Source of the DNA: Lagopus muta
Lineage: Eukaryota > Chordata > Aves > Galliformes > Phasianidae
Assembly: GCF_023343835.1 (NCBI RefSeq)
Contig: NC_064435.1
Location: 38,030,603 to 38,094,602, forward strand
DNA length: 64,000 nucleotides
Direction of reading: 5' to 3'
Made by a program: the position numbers and the translations under genes
Part shown: positions 29,401-64,000 of the stretch, one piece after another
Layout: the number at the start of each line of letters is the position of its first letter
How positions within the stretch are numbered: the stretch's first letter is position 1
Notes under the pieces: model-generated
What the model was told of the DNA's origin: nothing
What the model saw: only the letters and a program-made list of their open reading frames with translations
The model's database searches: none

Positions 29401-32400
29401 TCTGAAAGGGCTGGTGGGCAACTTAATACAGGATAGCTATTTTACTTATAATGGTCTCTGGTCCAAAGTTCTAGAAGGAGCTTACATGATAAGAAACGAT
29501 GAGAAACAAATTTTATGCAGGAGAGCACTTAACCTGAATATATTCACACCTAGGACTTCCCAGTAGCTGGTGTCAGTAAGTTGCTATTCCTTTGCACAGC
29601 ATAAAGAATGTGCAGATCCTCAGAACTGGGCGAGTAGCCTGTGTAAATAACTTCCTCCTGTGATCAGTGCAACATTCCTTAACAGCAATTTCTCAGCCAC
29701 AGTCATCACAACTTCCACCCAAAATGATTTGTAAACTACATATGCATATGTAGTATATAATTAGAGGACAGGGTGTACTGCGTGGGGTTGAGTGGAAATT
29801 TAGATAAATTCTGCCATGTCCTCTTATTTTTTTCAGGATAGAGAGAGTAAAATATTGCAGTTGGAAAGGCAACTTCATGAACAGTCAGGAAGGCTGTTGA
29901 CTCTGGGAAGTCCACGTTCAGATATATTGACTACTGAAAATGGTATGGAACCAGGTGGGAATCTAACCTGGCTATTTGTAATTCAAATTACTTTTTGTTT
30001 TCTGTATGAAAATCAAACTGCTTTTGTCTGTAGATCTTACAGACAAGACGATGAAGAGAGCCAACGAAGGACTGCAGAAACAATGCATGGAGAAAGATGA
30101 GGTAGTTCTTGCTTACTGTTTAGCAAATCTGGGATTAGCAGTCCTAAACTCTGGCATGGTTTCAGTACTTGAAGAACTGCACTGTAAGGGGGGAAAAAAG
30201 CATGAAAATTCCTGCAAGTGGGTGTCAAGTTTACAAAAGAACCCATTATTTGATTGTGGATGATTCATGCCAAAGACTGGCCGTGTTCTGACTTTAGTTT
30301 GTTAGAGGTATCTACTACTATGCTGAGTCACATGGCAATCATAATGTAAGGTTGGAGGAGGGGAAGATGGGAACTTATGTTGGAACGCATGGTAAAAATT
30401 GCCACGGCCTCAGTGCTCTCATTTTGGAAATGCTGCCTTCTCATACATATGGGAGCAGCTGAAGAATCTGGTGGCAGTTTAGACCTACAGCCAAAATACT
30501 GCCTTAAACCAGTATGGAATTCCACCATCCATTTAAGTTTAGGTAATGAGTGAGGTCTCTCTTTAAACAAACAAGATCCTTCCCAGTTCTGAATAGCATA
30601 TAGACAGTGAAGTCGTGGGCTTCATTCTGTGTTATGGAAAACAATATTGCTTTTAGAAAGATATTTCTAGTCTACAAATCACACGACCTTTTTGCAAGGC
30701 TTTAGCTAGTTTCCCATATTTAAAGAAGATGGAGGGGAGGGAAATGAGGGTTGCTCCTTTCACTAATAACAAATAAGAGTAGGATTTGGAGAAACAGTTC
30801 CAGCTGGTTCTAATATACCATGTAAATGGAAAGTGAACTTCAATCCATTCCTATAGAAAAAGTATAGTCCAAAAATAACTTTTCCTTACCAAATTTAATG
30901 TCTCGTTTTATGGCCCCGGCATTTATTTTCCACTCCTGGTCTTGATAGCTCTACAACATTTTCCATTTCCTATGTCAGTTTCAAATTTTGATGCCAGAAA
31001 GCAAATCTGGTTTCAATGCTTGATAAGAGCATTCAGTATTGATTCTTTTCAGTTGCCATGCTGCCTGGCAATAACTGGAATTGAGCATAGATTAAAGCAG
31101 CTGCTTTGATTAGTGCCCTTCCACTGCTTTGCCTCACAGTATCTGTGCACGTGTGAGTGATTGACTACTTTTCTTCTCTCCCACTCACCTTGGTCTGTGT
31201 TTAACAGATTTTATTTAGCAATCTAGAAGTTTTTCATACAACTGTGTTGATGTAAATCCATATAATATTTCTGGTTTGAAGGTTTTTTTCCCCTCTGAAA
31301 ACAATCTGTCAATATTAAAATCTATCTTCGCATCAGAAAATGAGGTTTTCTGTTGTAACTGCACTCCAGAATATGAGAGAATTCTTCTAACTACCCTTAT
31401 GGAAAAGAAGCAGATTGTTCTAGAAGTCTATACTGATGTTTTTTGGTTGCCAGGTCTGTGCAATCCATTGGCTTTAGCACAATGGCCCTTGAATACTCTG
31501 GCATGTGTCTTGCTAGAAATTATGGGTTTGGACATTAGGATTTAGAAGAAGCAGTCTTCATCTTGGTTGCTTTGGCTTTCAGTGTATGTACCAGTTCTAG
31601 TCATGAACTAAGCTCATATGAAATATGGTGTCTTGAAACTTGAGTGTGTATGGGTTCTATTTTCAGCTTATAAAATCTTTGAAGCTTAAAATACAGAAAT
31701 TAAATGAAACACTGTTGGAAGCTAATGAAGGCTACAGAAAAATGGCAGAAGAGAACAGCAGGCTGAAGCATACGATCATGCTTAAGGTTTGTCAGTCTTC
31801 TCAGAACAACTTTAATATGACTTGTTTCTGTAGTTATATTGGTTGTTTCTACATGTTTGCACGTGTAAAAACAATGTTCAGTCTTAGCAATTGTTTTTGA
31901 GCTTACAGCCCTCAGACTTCACACTTTGGCTTTGTGTCTGAACTCCTTTCCTGTCCTTTGTTATAAGACTCCTTTATTATTAAGTGATCGACTTAGTCAG
32001 TTTCCCTATTGACTGTGTTGACAATTCTTGCTGACCTAAAGATGTCCTAACCTGTTGTCAAGCACATAAAATACAACTTGGAACTCTTGCAGAATTCTCT
32101 CAAATCATGATGTGTTTTGCTGAAGACAGGCGAGCTGTTGGTACACTAGTGTTAATGCAACAAAACCCTGTGGGTTTTGGCTTGAAACCTGTCCTACCCC
32201 TCTTGCAGAGGTGGCTGAGCTGGCTGGTAGCTTTGGGCAGGTAAACTTCAAAAGCTTCATGAAGGTGATGGCACTTGACCTGGCAACTAATGGCTGCCAA
32301 AGTAAAACATGAAAAGTTGACTTCTTGATGCTTTGCATGTATGCCTCATTTGTAAACTGCAAATGGAACCATGTAAAAGGTTGCCGTGTTGTTTTTCTCT

Positions 32401-33213
32401 GTGGATATTAACTTGCATTTAAGTCCCGAGTCTGAGTTTGAAAATTAATTATATTCAACTTCATTTTTCTTAATTGGTTTGAAGACTTAGGAAGTTGTGG
32501 TCTTGTTAACCATGAAGTCTAGAGAATGTCTTTAAGACTGTGTTCTATTCACTCAAAGAAAGTTATTCAGTTCTGGTTAGCAGACTTTGTGATATGAATT
32601 TTGATTTGACCAGTTTTGTTTCAATAGTAAGCTTGCAGCTGGATACTGGAAAGACTTCTTTATTTGGTTCCTAGAACAAGTGAAATTGTTCACATGGTGT
32701 GGCTGAGCATTTTAGATTCAGTTTATTCAGGCAGATCCTAAGTAGATCTGTTGGCCCAATAGTTTGCCATTCTCTTAATTATGTAAAAGTAATCCAGAAG
32801 AAATGGCTGCTGAATAGTCATTTGATATAGTAATCATAGGGTTGTTTACCAAAAACAATAAAACTGTCTGAAATAGGAAGTCACTTGTATGAAAAAGACT
32901 TCAGAGAGTTCCCACAGCTAATGCAGCCTTATGCTCACAGGATCAAGAAATGAACAGTCTCCAGAACTGGGCTAAACGTGCTCTTGAGCTTGAAGAAACA
33001 GTGTCTTCCCTGCAAAAAGAACTTGATGGACGCAAAAAGCATTTCTCTATTGAGGACTCAAAACAGCAGAAACCCAGGAGAGGTTTGTTGGCTAACCTGA
33101 AATCCACAGTAGCAGGTACTGCTGGCACACCTCTTGGCAGAGGCTGGGGGAAGCATGAAGAAGCTTCAACCTCAAGAAAACACGTGTTATTTGCTCATAA
33201 AGCAAAGGAATGA
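14405..33213 (+). CDS. Kinesin-6 family motor protein, KIF20A/KIF20B-like (18 coding exons, 806 aa)
   Basis: This is a plus-end-type kinesin motor of the MKLP2/MPP1 (kinesin-6) group, whose known members act in the spindle midzone, cytokinesis and membrane transport. The 18 exons join without a phase error: 75, 75, 120, 139, 185, 91, 195, 112, 72, 147, 166, 171, 140, 166, 106, 68, 120 and 273 nt. The motor spans about residues 28-459, with [10 protein letters not shown] near 30, P-loop GVTNAGKT (125-132), switch I NEQSSRSH (325-332), switch II DLAGSE (360-365), and [10 protein letters not shown] followed by [14 protein letters not shown] at its end. GILPRS followed by a roughly 65-residue insertion before [15 protein letters not shown] is the kinesin-6 signature. 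Residues about 517-700 are coiled-coil rich, and a short basic tail follows. Human KIF20A, as I recall it, is about 890 aa with a longer insertion. The motifs look catalytically intact. It could be a third kinesin-6 paralogue rather than KIF20A or KIF20B itself, so I give no symbol. Confidence 0.9.
14886..14960 (+). CDS. KIF20-like exon 2
   Basis: Lies between an AATAG acceptor and a GTTGGT donor. It encodes residues 26-50, including [10 protein letters not shown], the first beta strand of the kinesin motor. Confidence 0.88.
16752..17030 (+). repeat. Purine-rich (GA/GGA) tract in KIF20-like intron 2
   Basis: About 280 bases of almost pure A and G with only scattered T and very few C, made of irregular GGA, GAAA and GGAG units. 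A long open frame on the opposite strand here (Leu/Phe/Ser/Pro only) is a composition artefact. Confidence 0.9.
17266..17385 (+). CDS. KIF20-like exon 3
   Basis: Residues 51-90. [19 protein letters not shown] and [15 protein letters not shown] match the N-terminal motor lobe of KIF20A-type kinesins. Donor GTAAGC. Confidence 0.92.
17843..17870 (+). repeat. Poly(T) run of 28 in the acceptor region of KIF20-like exon 4
   Basis: An uninterrupted T run ending 18 nt before the exon 4 boundary at 17889. It forms the main part of the polypyrimidine tract. Confidence 0.9.
17889..18027 (+). CDS. KIF20-like exon 4 (P-loop)
   Basis: Begins VFGPETTQ and carries the ATP-binding P-loop GVTNAGKT (residues 125-132). 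The acceptor lies 18 nt after a 28-T run. The exon ends in phase 1. Confidence 0.94.
18123..18307 (+). CDS. KIF20-like exon 5
   Basis: Completes [17 protein letters not shown] and enters the kinesin-6-specific loop insertion ([20 protein letters not shown]). Ends in phase 0 before GTCAGT. Confidence 0.92.
18440..18745 (+). mobile_element. CR1 LINE fragment in KIF20-like intron 5
   Basis: Contains GGCCAGGCTGGATGTGGCTT and CAGCCTGGTCTACTGGTTGG, ending near AGATTCTATGATC. Confidence 0.85.
20996..21015 (+). repeat. Poly(T) run in KIF20-like intron 5
   Basis: About 20 T in a row. Confidence 0.85.
21435..21525 (+). CDS. KIF20-like exon 6 (kinesin-6 insertion)
   Basis: A 91-nt exon with a CTCAAG acceptor and GTAAAG donor, encoding a polar Ser/Thr/Asn-rich stretch that is not conserved core motor. 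Accepted because it is open, has good splice sites, and converts phase 0 to the phase 1 that exon 7 requires. Confidence 0.78.
21981..22175 (+). CDS. KIF20-like exon 7
   Basis: Encodes [11 protein letters not shown], then [18 protein letters not shown] and [15 protein letters not shown], conserved central motor blocks. Donor GTAACA. Confidence 0.93.
22258..22369 (+). CDS. KIF20-like exon 8 (switch I)
   Basis: Encodes [13 protein letters not shown] through NEQSSR, ending within the switch I Ser codon (phase 2). Donor GTTTGT. Confidence 0.92.
24029..24100 (+). CDS. KIF20-like exon 9
   Basis: Completes switch I with [33 protein letters not shown] acceptor and GTAAGT donor. At 72 nt it is too short to stand out as an open frame and was found by homology and phase. 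Confidence 0.9.
24670..24816 (+). CDS. KIF20-like exon 10 (switch II)
   Basis: Encodes [12 protein letters not shown] and [21 protein letters not shown], the switch II and relay-helix region. CATTCAG acceptor and GTAAGT donor. Confidence 0.95.
25219..25384 (+). CDS. KIF20-like exon 11
   Basis: Encodes [17 protein letters not shown] and [18 protein letters not shown], the microtubule-binding region and end of the motor core. Ends in phase 0. Confidence 0.95.
25413..25735 (-). mobile_element. CR1 LINE fragment in KIF20-like intron 11
   Basis: Begins AATCATAGAATATCCTCAG, 29 bp after exon 11, and runs through GGACCATTGAGTCCAACTCC and GCACCCAGAAATCAAACTG. Reverse-oriented. Confidence 0.88.
26214..26384 (+). 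CDS. KIF20-like exon 12 (neck region)
   Basis: 57 codons in phase 0 encoding a neck/linker with an acidic run ([14 protein letters not shown]). The reading frame stays open past the donor GTAGAC. Confidence 0.88.
26860..26999 (+). CDS. KIF20-like exon 13 (coiled coil, GC donor)
   Basis: Encodes [13 protein letters not shown] through LLETEEAW. It ends TGG AG before GCAAGT. This rare GC donor is the site that leaves phase 2, and exon 14 requires phase 2. Confidence 0.88.
27071..27090 (+). repeat. (GT)10 microsatellite in KIF20-like intron 13
   Basis: Ten perfect GT units about 70 nt after the GC donor. Confidence 0.92.
28908..29073 (+). CDS. KIF20-like exon 14 (coiled coil)
   Basis: Encodes [20 protein letters not shown] through [18 protein letters not shown] acceptor and GTATTA donor. 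Charged heptad-like sequence. Confidence 0.92.
29837..29942 (+). CDS. KIF20-like exon 15
   Basis: Encodes [20 protein letters not shown] and an S/T-rich segment. TTTTTCAG acceptor and GTATGG donor, ending in phase 1. Confidence 0.88.
30034..30101 (+). CDS. KIF20-like exon 16
   Basis: A 68-nt exon encoding [20 protein letters not shown] plus KDE. It restores phase 0. CTGTAG acceptor and GTAGTT donor. Confidence 0.85.
31667..31786 (+). CDS. KIF20-like exon 17 (coiled coil)
   Basis: Encodes [20 protein letters not shown] through HTIMLK, 40 codons in phase 0. TTTTCAG acceptor and GTTTGT donor. Confidence 0.9.
32941..33213 (+). CDS. KIF20-like exon 18 (tail and stop)
   Basis: Encodes the final coiled-coil segment [19 protein letters not shown] and a basic tail with [12 protein letters not shown], ending HKAKE and stop TGA (33211-33213). 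The tail is short compared with the human KIF20A I recall. Confidence 0.92.
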   Translation, partial: DQEMNSLQNWAKRALELEETVSSLQKELDGRKKHFSIEDSKQQKPRRGLLANLKSTVAGTAGTPLGRGWGKHEEASTSRKHVLFAHKAKE

Positions 33214-33683
33214 TATTTGGTTAACAAAACTAGCAATTACTGAACTGCTTTATACTGCTTTATCAATCGCATACTGTTGGTAGGTGCTTTTTTCTACTCT
33301 TAGATGCCCTCTTCATTATTATGTTAAATGTTTGTCAGTTAAGTTGTATTAGGTTTAGGGTTAGGTAAGTACGGACCTGAATTTCTGCTTTTATGGTTGA
33401 TATGGGGATGTTATTTGAGATGGATCAATATTAGAAATCAGTGTATTTTATACATCTTAAATTCTTAAGTAACTGCTATCAAGGTCTCTTGTACTTTTAT
33501 GCGATTCACACAAAGTGGAATATTCTTCATCTGTTGCTTGTACCTTTATAAATGAAGTATTTTTCTTTTGTTATTGATTCCTAGAAATGAGATAGCTTGT
33601 AACAAGTGGCTAAAATAGCTTGCTTCTTCAAAAGTACTGTAACTTTGACCTGAGAACTACCCTCTTGGGACTAAACTGACCAA

Positions 33684-33719
33684 ATAAGACCTCATAAAAG
33701 AAACAAAATGAGGTCTTAT
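33684..33719 (+). other. Perfect 12-bp inverted repeat in the KIF20-like 3'UTR
   Basis: ATAAGACCTCAT at 33684-33695 is exactly complementary to ATGAGGTCTTAT at 33708-33719, separated by a 12-nt A-rich loop. In RNA it would form a stem-loop about 90 nt before the poly(A) signal. Confidence 0.85.
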
Positions 33720-33806
33720 CTCCTCGCTATTTTTTCAGCTAACTTGCTTTAATATCATTTAAATTTCCACTAAGTGTATATATTAAACTTTGAAAAATGT
33801 ATTATG

Positions 33807-33812
33807 AATAAA
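33807..33812 (+). terminator. Polyadenylation signal of the KIF20-like gene
   Basis: AATAAA about 590 nt after the stop codon. It is the only canonical signal I noticed in the presumed 3'UTR. Confidence 0.75.
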
Positions 33813-33830
33813 ACTTTCAATTATTATATT

Positions 33831-34329
33831 AAGCTTTGTTCATTTTATAAAGGTTATATTCAGTAAAGCCAACTGTCATAAACTGAGGTTGAACTGTCAT
33901 AGTGATTGACATAAGATGGTCTTGAGTTTAAAGAAACATAACTCTGGTTTTAACTTATCCGTATCTACCAACTCAATGTAACAGCAAGACTGGAGCATGG
34001 TAAATCTGAAAATAGTTTTCTTGCAGCCATTTCAGTCTGTGAAAGTGAAGTTTTTTTTAATTACTGGGAAAGTACTGTGCCTGTAGGAGTTGAAGAACTG
34101 CTATAAAACAAAGCTGAACTTTTATATAATTTGGAATGATCAGTTTGTGCTGTTTCTCGTGATGGAAGGGAACTCAGTTTGGAGTGAGAACCTTCATGCT
34201 GAAGTCACTAGGTGGTGCAGCTTTCCTGCATGACACTGCAACAGCCCTTCACTGATGTGACACTCCTACAGGTTCTTTGGGGCAGGCTGTTCAAATACAG
34301 TGATGAACAATTGCTCTGCTGTGTCTTCA
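33831..34329. other. Gap between convergent genes, KIF20-like side
   Basis: AT-rich and then mixed sequence. Nothing recognised before the CR1 copy. Confidence 0.6.
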
Positions 34330-34722
34330 GTCTGTCTGAAGAGGTGGGACTTGAACCAGTGCCGGTATTGTGTGTTGACCAGTTTGTGGTGAATATAGTG
34401 GTGAAGAATAGAGTGGTGAAGAGGGATTTGGCCTCTTCTCCCAGGCAACGAGCAGGACCCGGGGAAATAGCCGCAAGTTGTACCAGAGGAGGTTTAGGTT
34501 AGACATAAGGAAGAACCATTTCTCTCAGAGAGTGGTCAGGCACTGGAATGGCTGCCCAGGGAGGTGGTGGAGTCGCCATCCCTGGCAGTGTTCAAGAGGT
34601 GTCTGGATGATGTGCTGCGTGATATGGGTTAGTGCTTGTGGTAGCAATGGTGATGAGGAGACGGTTGGACTAGAGGATCTTATAGGTCATTTCAAACCTT
34701 GTGATTCTATGATTCTATGATA
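34330..34722 (+). mobile_element. CR1 LINE fragment between the KIF20-like gene and LYN
   Basis: Contains GGTTTAGGTTAGACATAAGG and AGAGTGGTCAGGCACTGGAA, with the end GATTCTATGATTCTATGAT. Lies in the intergenic gap. Confidence 0.92.
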
Positions 34723-35474
34723 GGTTATCTGGCACAAGTAGTTCTAAAAGCCTACACTCCCTGCCTGGTAGAATTTCTAAAATATTCTTTGACACGAGCT
34801 ATTCCAGCTACTGAAAAATATTTTGGTGCTGCGCCACAATACACTGAGTGCTGATCCCTTGAATGAGAAGGTTGAGTACAAATTGCTCTAGGACAACAAT
34901 AGTCAAACGCTAGGCTAAAGCTATAGCATTTCAAATGACCTCCTGCTGTGCACTTGTCAGGACACACTTGTCTTGGTCTGAGACTTTATGTGAGCAGGCT
35001 TGCATAATATTAGCAATGATCTTTTATTCCCTGAGCAAGTGCTGTTTCCATGCATGCTCTGACTTTCCAGAATACTTTTGTTGACCTTAGGAAATGGTTT
35101 GAAAAAACAAGGTTGTGGTGTCTATCTTTTTTTCCCTTCCCTTAAATTAAAGCAAAACCTGTAGTGAAGTTCTTACCGATTTTTGTCTGTAATCCTTTCC
35201 ACAGTGTTAAAGGATGTTACATTAAAGGGCATGGAGGTGCTGTTTTAAAGGACAGCTGAAGACTAAATCTCTTCCTCCCCTCCAAAAAGAAACAGAGATG
35301 TGGAAATGGCTGGCTGCTTTGGTGGCTTCAGGCTGAACTGATATAAAGCAAGCAGCATCCATTAATATTTACCATTGTAAAAGAAACTCATTAATGGTAA
35401 TGAACAGATGTTCCATGTGAAGCTACTGCTACAGATAGAATATCAGACTTTTTTGTCCCAAATTACTACTGTAC
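34723..35474. other. Gap between convergent genes, LYN side
   Basis: No coding or repeat feature recognised. LYN transcripts could extend into it if the 35495 signal is skipped. Confidence 0.6.
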
Positions 35475-36889
35475 AACTTGTTTCAGACTAAGTGTTTATT
35501 TAAAATTAAAAGTCACCATATAATAGAAACAATATTTACATATTTAACTGATAGTCTGCTTAAACAGCACAGTTTGACTGAAGGAAGCCAATGGAGAAAA
35601 AGCAATGATTGCTGATGCTGCTGAACTTTAGCTGCAGGCACACCAAAGCTTAATGAAGAGTCTGAAGCTTCTGCAAAGTACCATTTCTCTGAACAACTGG
35701 GTAAGGTGAGAGGTGGCAAAGATGTCCTGGGTTTCAGTGGTGAGAGCCAGTGTCACCAAAAGAAAAAACCTACATCTATACTGTAGGTGCATTGCAATTG
35801 CACTAGCTCATCTGTTTGGTCATTTTGATAAAAACAATTTGATATATAGAGCATAGCAAACTGCATTTCCTTTTAGAGCTACAGATTTATATACGAGGAA
35901 AGTTAAATTGCAGAGATGCTATAACTTACTTAAAATCCCATTGCATCTCTCCACAAATTGGTTTGGGCTGTGCTTGAGCTAGTTTTAGTTTTAAAACAGC
36001 CTTAGGGTTAGTTGATTGAAGCAGCAAAAATTAAGAAATATTCTTGAATAATCACATGATTAAAAATTAATCTTACAACATTTCCATGGGTAGCAGTGAT
36101 TGCAATGAATGTATGAACTTCCTTCACCATCCTGTGCTTTCCCATTGACTTCAGATGATAACTTAGGCCTTGTGGGAAACTGGAGGTTGAACGCAGAGCT
36201 GGGCACGCTGCTGAGTCTGCCTTCATGGCTGCTCTTCTGCATCAGATGGCTGCTGCATTGCTTTGAAGAGGATTTTAAATTTCATGAGTAACAGCAGTAA
36301 AACAATTGTTTTCAATGTAAGGAACTACATCCATAGCCCTTCCTTAAAATAAATCATTACACCATTTAGAAAGTCTGACAAGAGATGATGGTATTCCAAC
36401 TACTAATGTGAAATAACAAGGATACAGAAACAATTTTAACAGTATGCTGCATTTGTCATGACTTTGTCATGAAGAACAACTTAAACATGTAAGAGGTAAG
36501 GGGGTTGTTCCTTTTTCTTTTGAAAGCTGCTGTTTGTGTATGCCTTTTATAAAGGGATCCTTGTAATGCCTTTCATGACTTTGAGCCTAAGAAGGCTTTG
36601 AAAAATGGCACAGGTGAATAAGCTTTCCTTCTGTCTCCCTTCCCAATCCAAAAGGTCTGCTCAATTTGGGATGTTTCTGCAGCTGCAAAATACCAAGCAT
36701 TTAAAGATAACTTCTTTGACCACAAAAAAAAAAAAAGATTATTTTGCTCAGAATTACTCTTTCCTTCAGCACTCCAGCTTCCACACTCGGTTAAGATGTC
36801 CAAACTCAAAGTAATTGGTTACAGCAGTCTCTCCAAGTAATAGTCTGTGCCAATGATCCATGTCAATAGGAAAAAAGCGGTCTTTTTTT
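35475..36889 (-). other. LYN: LYN 3'UTR (inferred)
   Basis: Non-coding sequence following the LYN stop on the minus strand, to the first canonical poly(A) signal. The true end could differ if alternative signals are used. Confidence 0.55.
35495..35500 (-). terminator. LYN: Candidate LYN polyadenylation signal
   Basis: AATAAA on the minus strand about 1.39 kb after the stop codon, followed by GT-containing sequence. It is the first canonical signal met after the stop. Confidence 0.55.
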
Positions 36890-63799
<26,910 letters not shown>

Positions 63800-64000
63800 A
63801 GCTACATCTACATTAGGAGGAAGTTTTTCACACAGGGGTTGGTGATGCACTGGAACAGGTTTCTCAAGGAGGTTGTGGATGCCCCATCCCTGGAGGCATT
63901 CAAGGCCAGGCTGGATGTGGCTCTGGGCAGCCTGGTCTGGTGGTTGGTGACCCTGCACACAGCAGCAGGGTTGAAACTAGGTGATCATCGTGGTCCTTTT
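63800..64000 (+). mobile_element. CR1 LINE fragment, cut by the window edge
   Basis: Contains ATTAGGAGGAAGTTTTTCAC, GGTTGTGGATGCCCCATCCC and GTTGAAACTAGGTGATCATC. Its tail lies beyond the window. Antisense to LYN. Confidence 0.92.

Larger units (their letters stand above)
33214..33830 (+). other. 3'UTR of the KIF20-like gene
   Basis: AT-rich sequence from the stop codon to just past AATAAA at 33807. It contains a perfect hairpin at 33684-33719. The extent is inferred from the poly(A) signal. Confidence 0.7.

Noticed and set aside
31276-31545. Open frame in kinesin intron 16 that might be an extra exon
   Set aside because: Exons 16 and 17 already join in phase 0. The available acceptors and donors around this frame do not give an in-frame cassette.
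33349-33365. Telomere-like TTAGG TTTAGGG TTAGG in the kinesin 3'UTR
   Set aside because: About three imperfect units only, too short to be more than chance in AT-rich sequence.

Overview
This window is vertebrate nuclear DNA from a bird, most likely a galliform such as chicken. The evidence is about sixteen CR1-type LINE 3' fragments, many ending in or starting from the ATTCTATGAT-type octamer tail, together with intron-split genes and the RPS20 and LYN genes side by side. Three protein-coding genes can be reconstructed exon by exon with consistent splice phases.

Region 1 to about 9.3 kb is gene-poor and holds scattered CR1 copies. From about 9.3 to 12.5 kb lies RPS20 (+ strand). It has a CpG-rich TATA promoter, a 5'TOP-like start, four coding exons giving 119 aa (uS10), and a C/D-box snoRNA in intron 2, probably SNORD54. 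From about 13.8 to 33.8 kb lies a kinesin-6 gene (+ strand). It has its own CpG island, 18 coding exons and 806 aa, with an intact P-loop, switch I and switch II, and resembles KIF20A/KIF20B. I do not know this gene at the LYN-RPS20 junction of mammals. Its intron 13 has a GC-AG splice pair, its intron 2 has a roughly 280-bp purine-rich tract, and its 3'UTR has a perfect 12-bp hairpin.

From about 35.5 to 61.7 kb and beyond lies LYN on the minus strand, a Src-family tyrosine kinase. All 12 coding exons are present (513 aa): myristoylation/palmitoylation start, unique region, SH3, SH2, kinase domain and regulatory C-terminal tyrosine. Its 5' non-coding exon(s) and promoter are not seen and probably lie beyond position 64000. 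An internal donor in the first coding exon would produce a LynB-like form lacking 21 residues.

The kinesin and LYN are tail to tail, about 1.6 kb apart. RPS20 and the kinesin run head to tail. The genes are functionally independent: a ribosomal protein, a probable cytokinesis or transport motor, and a signalling kinase. They share a neighbourhood rather than a pathway. Comparisons with human proteins and gene order are from memory, and no database was searched.
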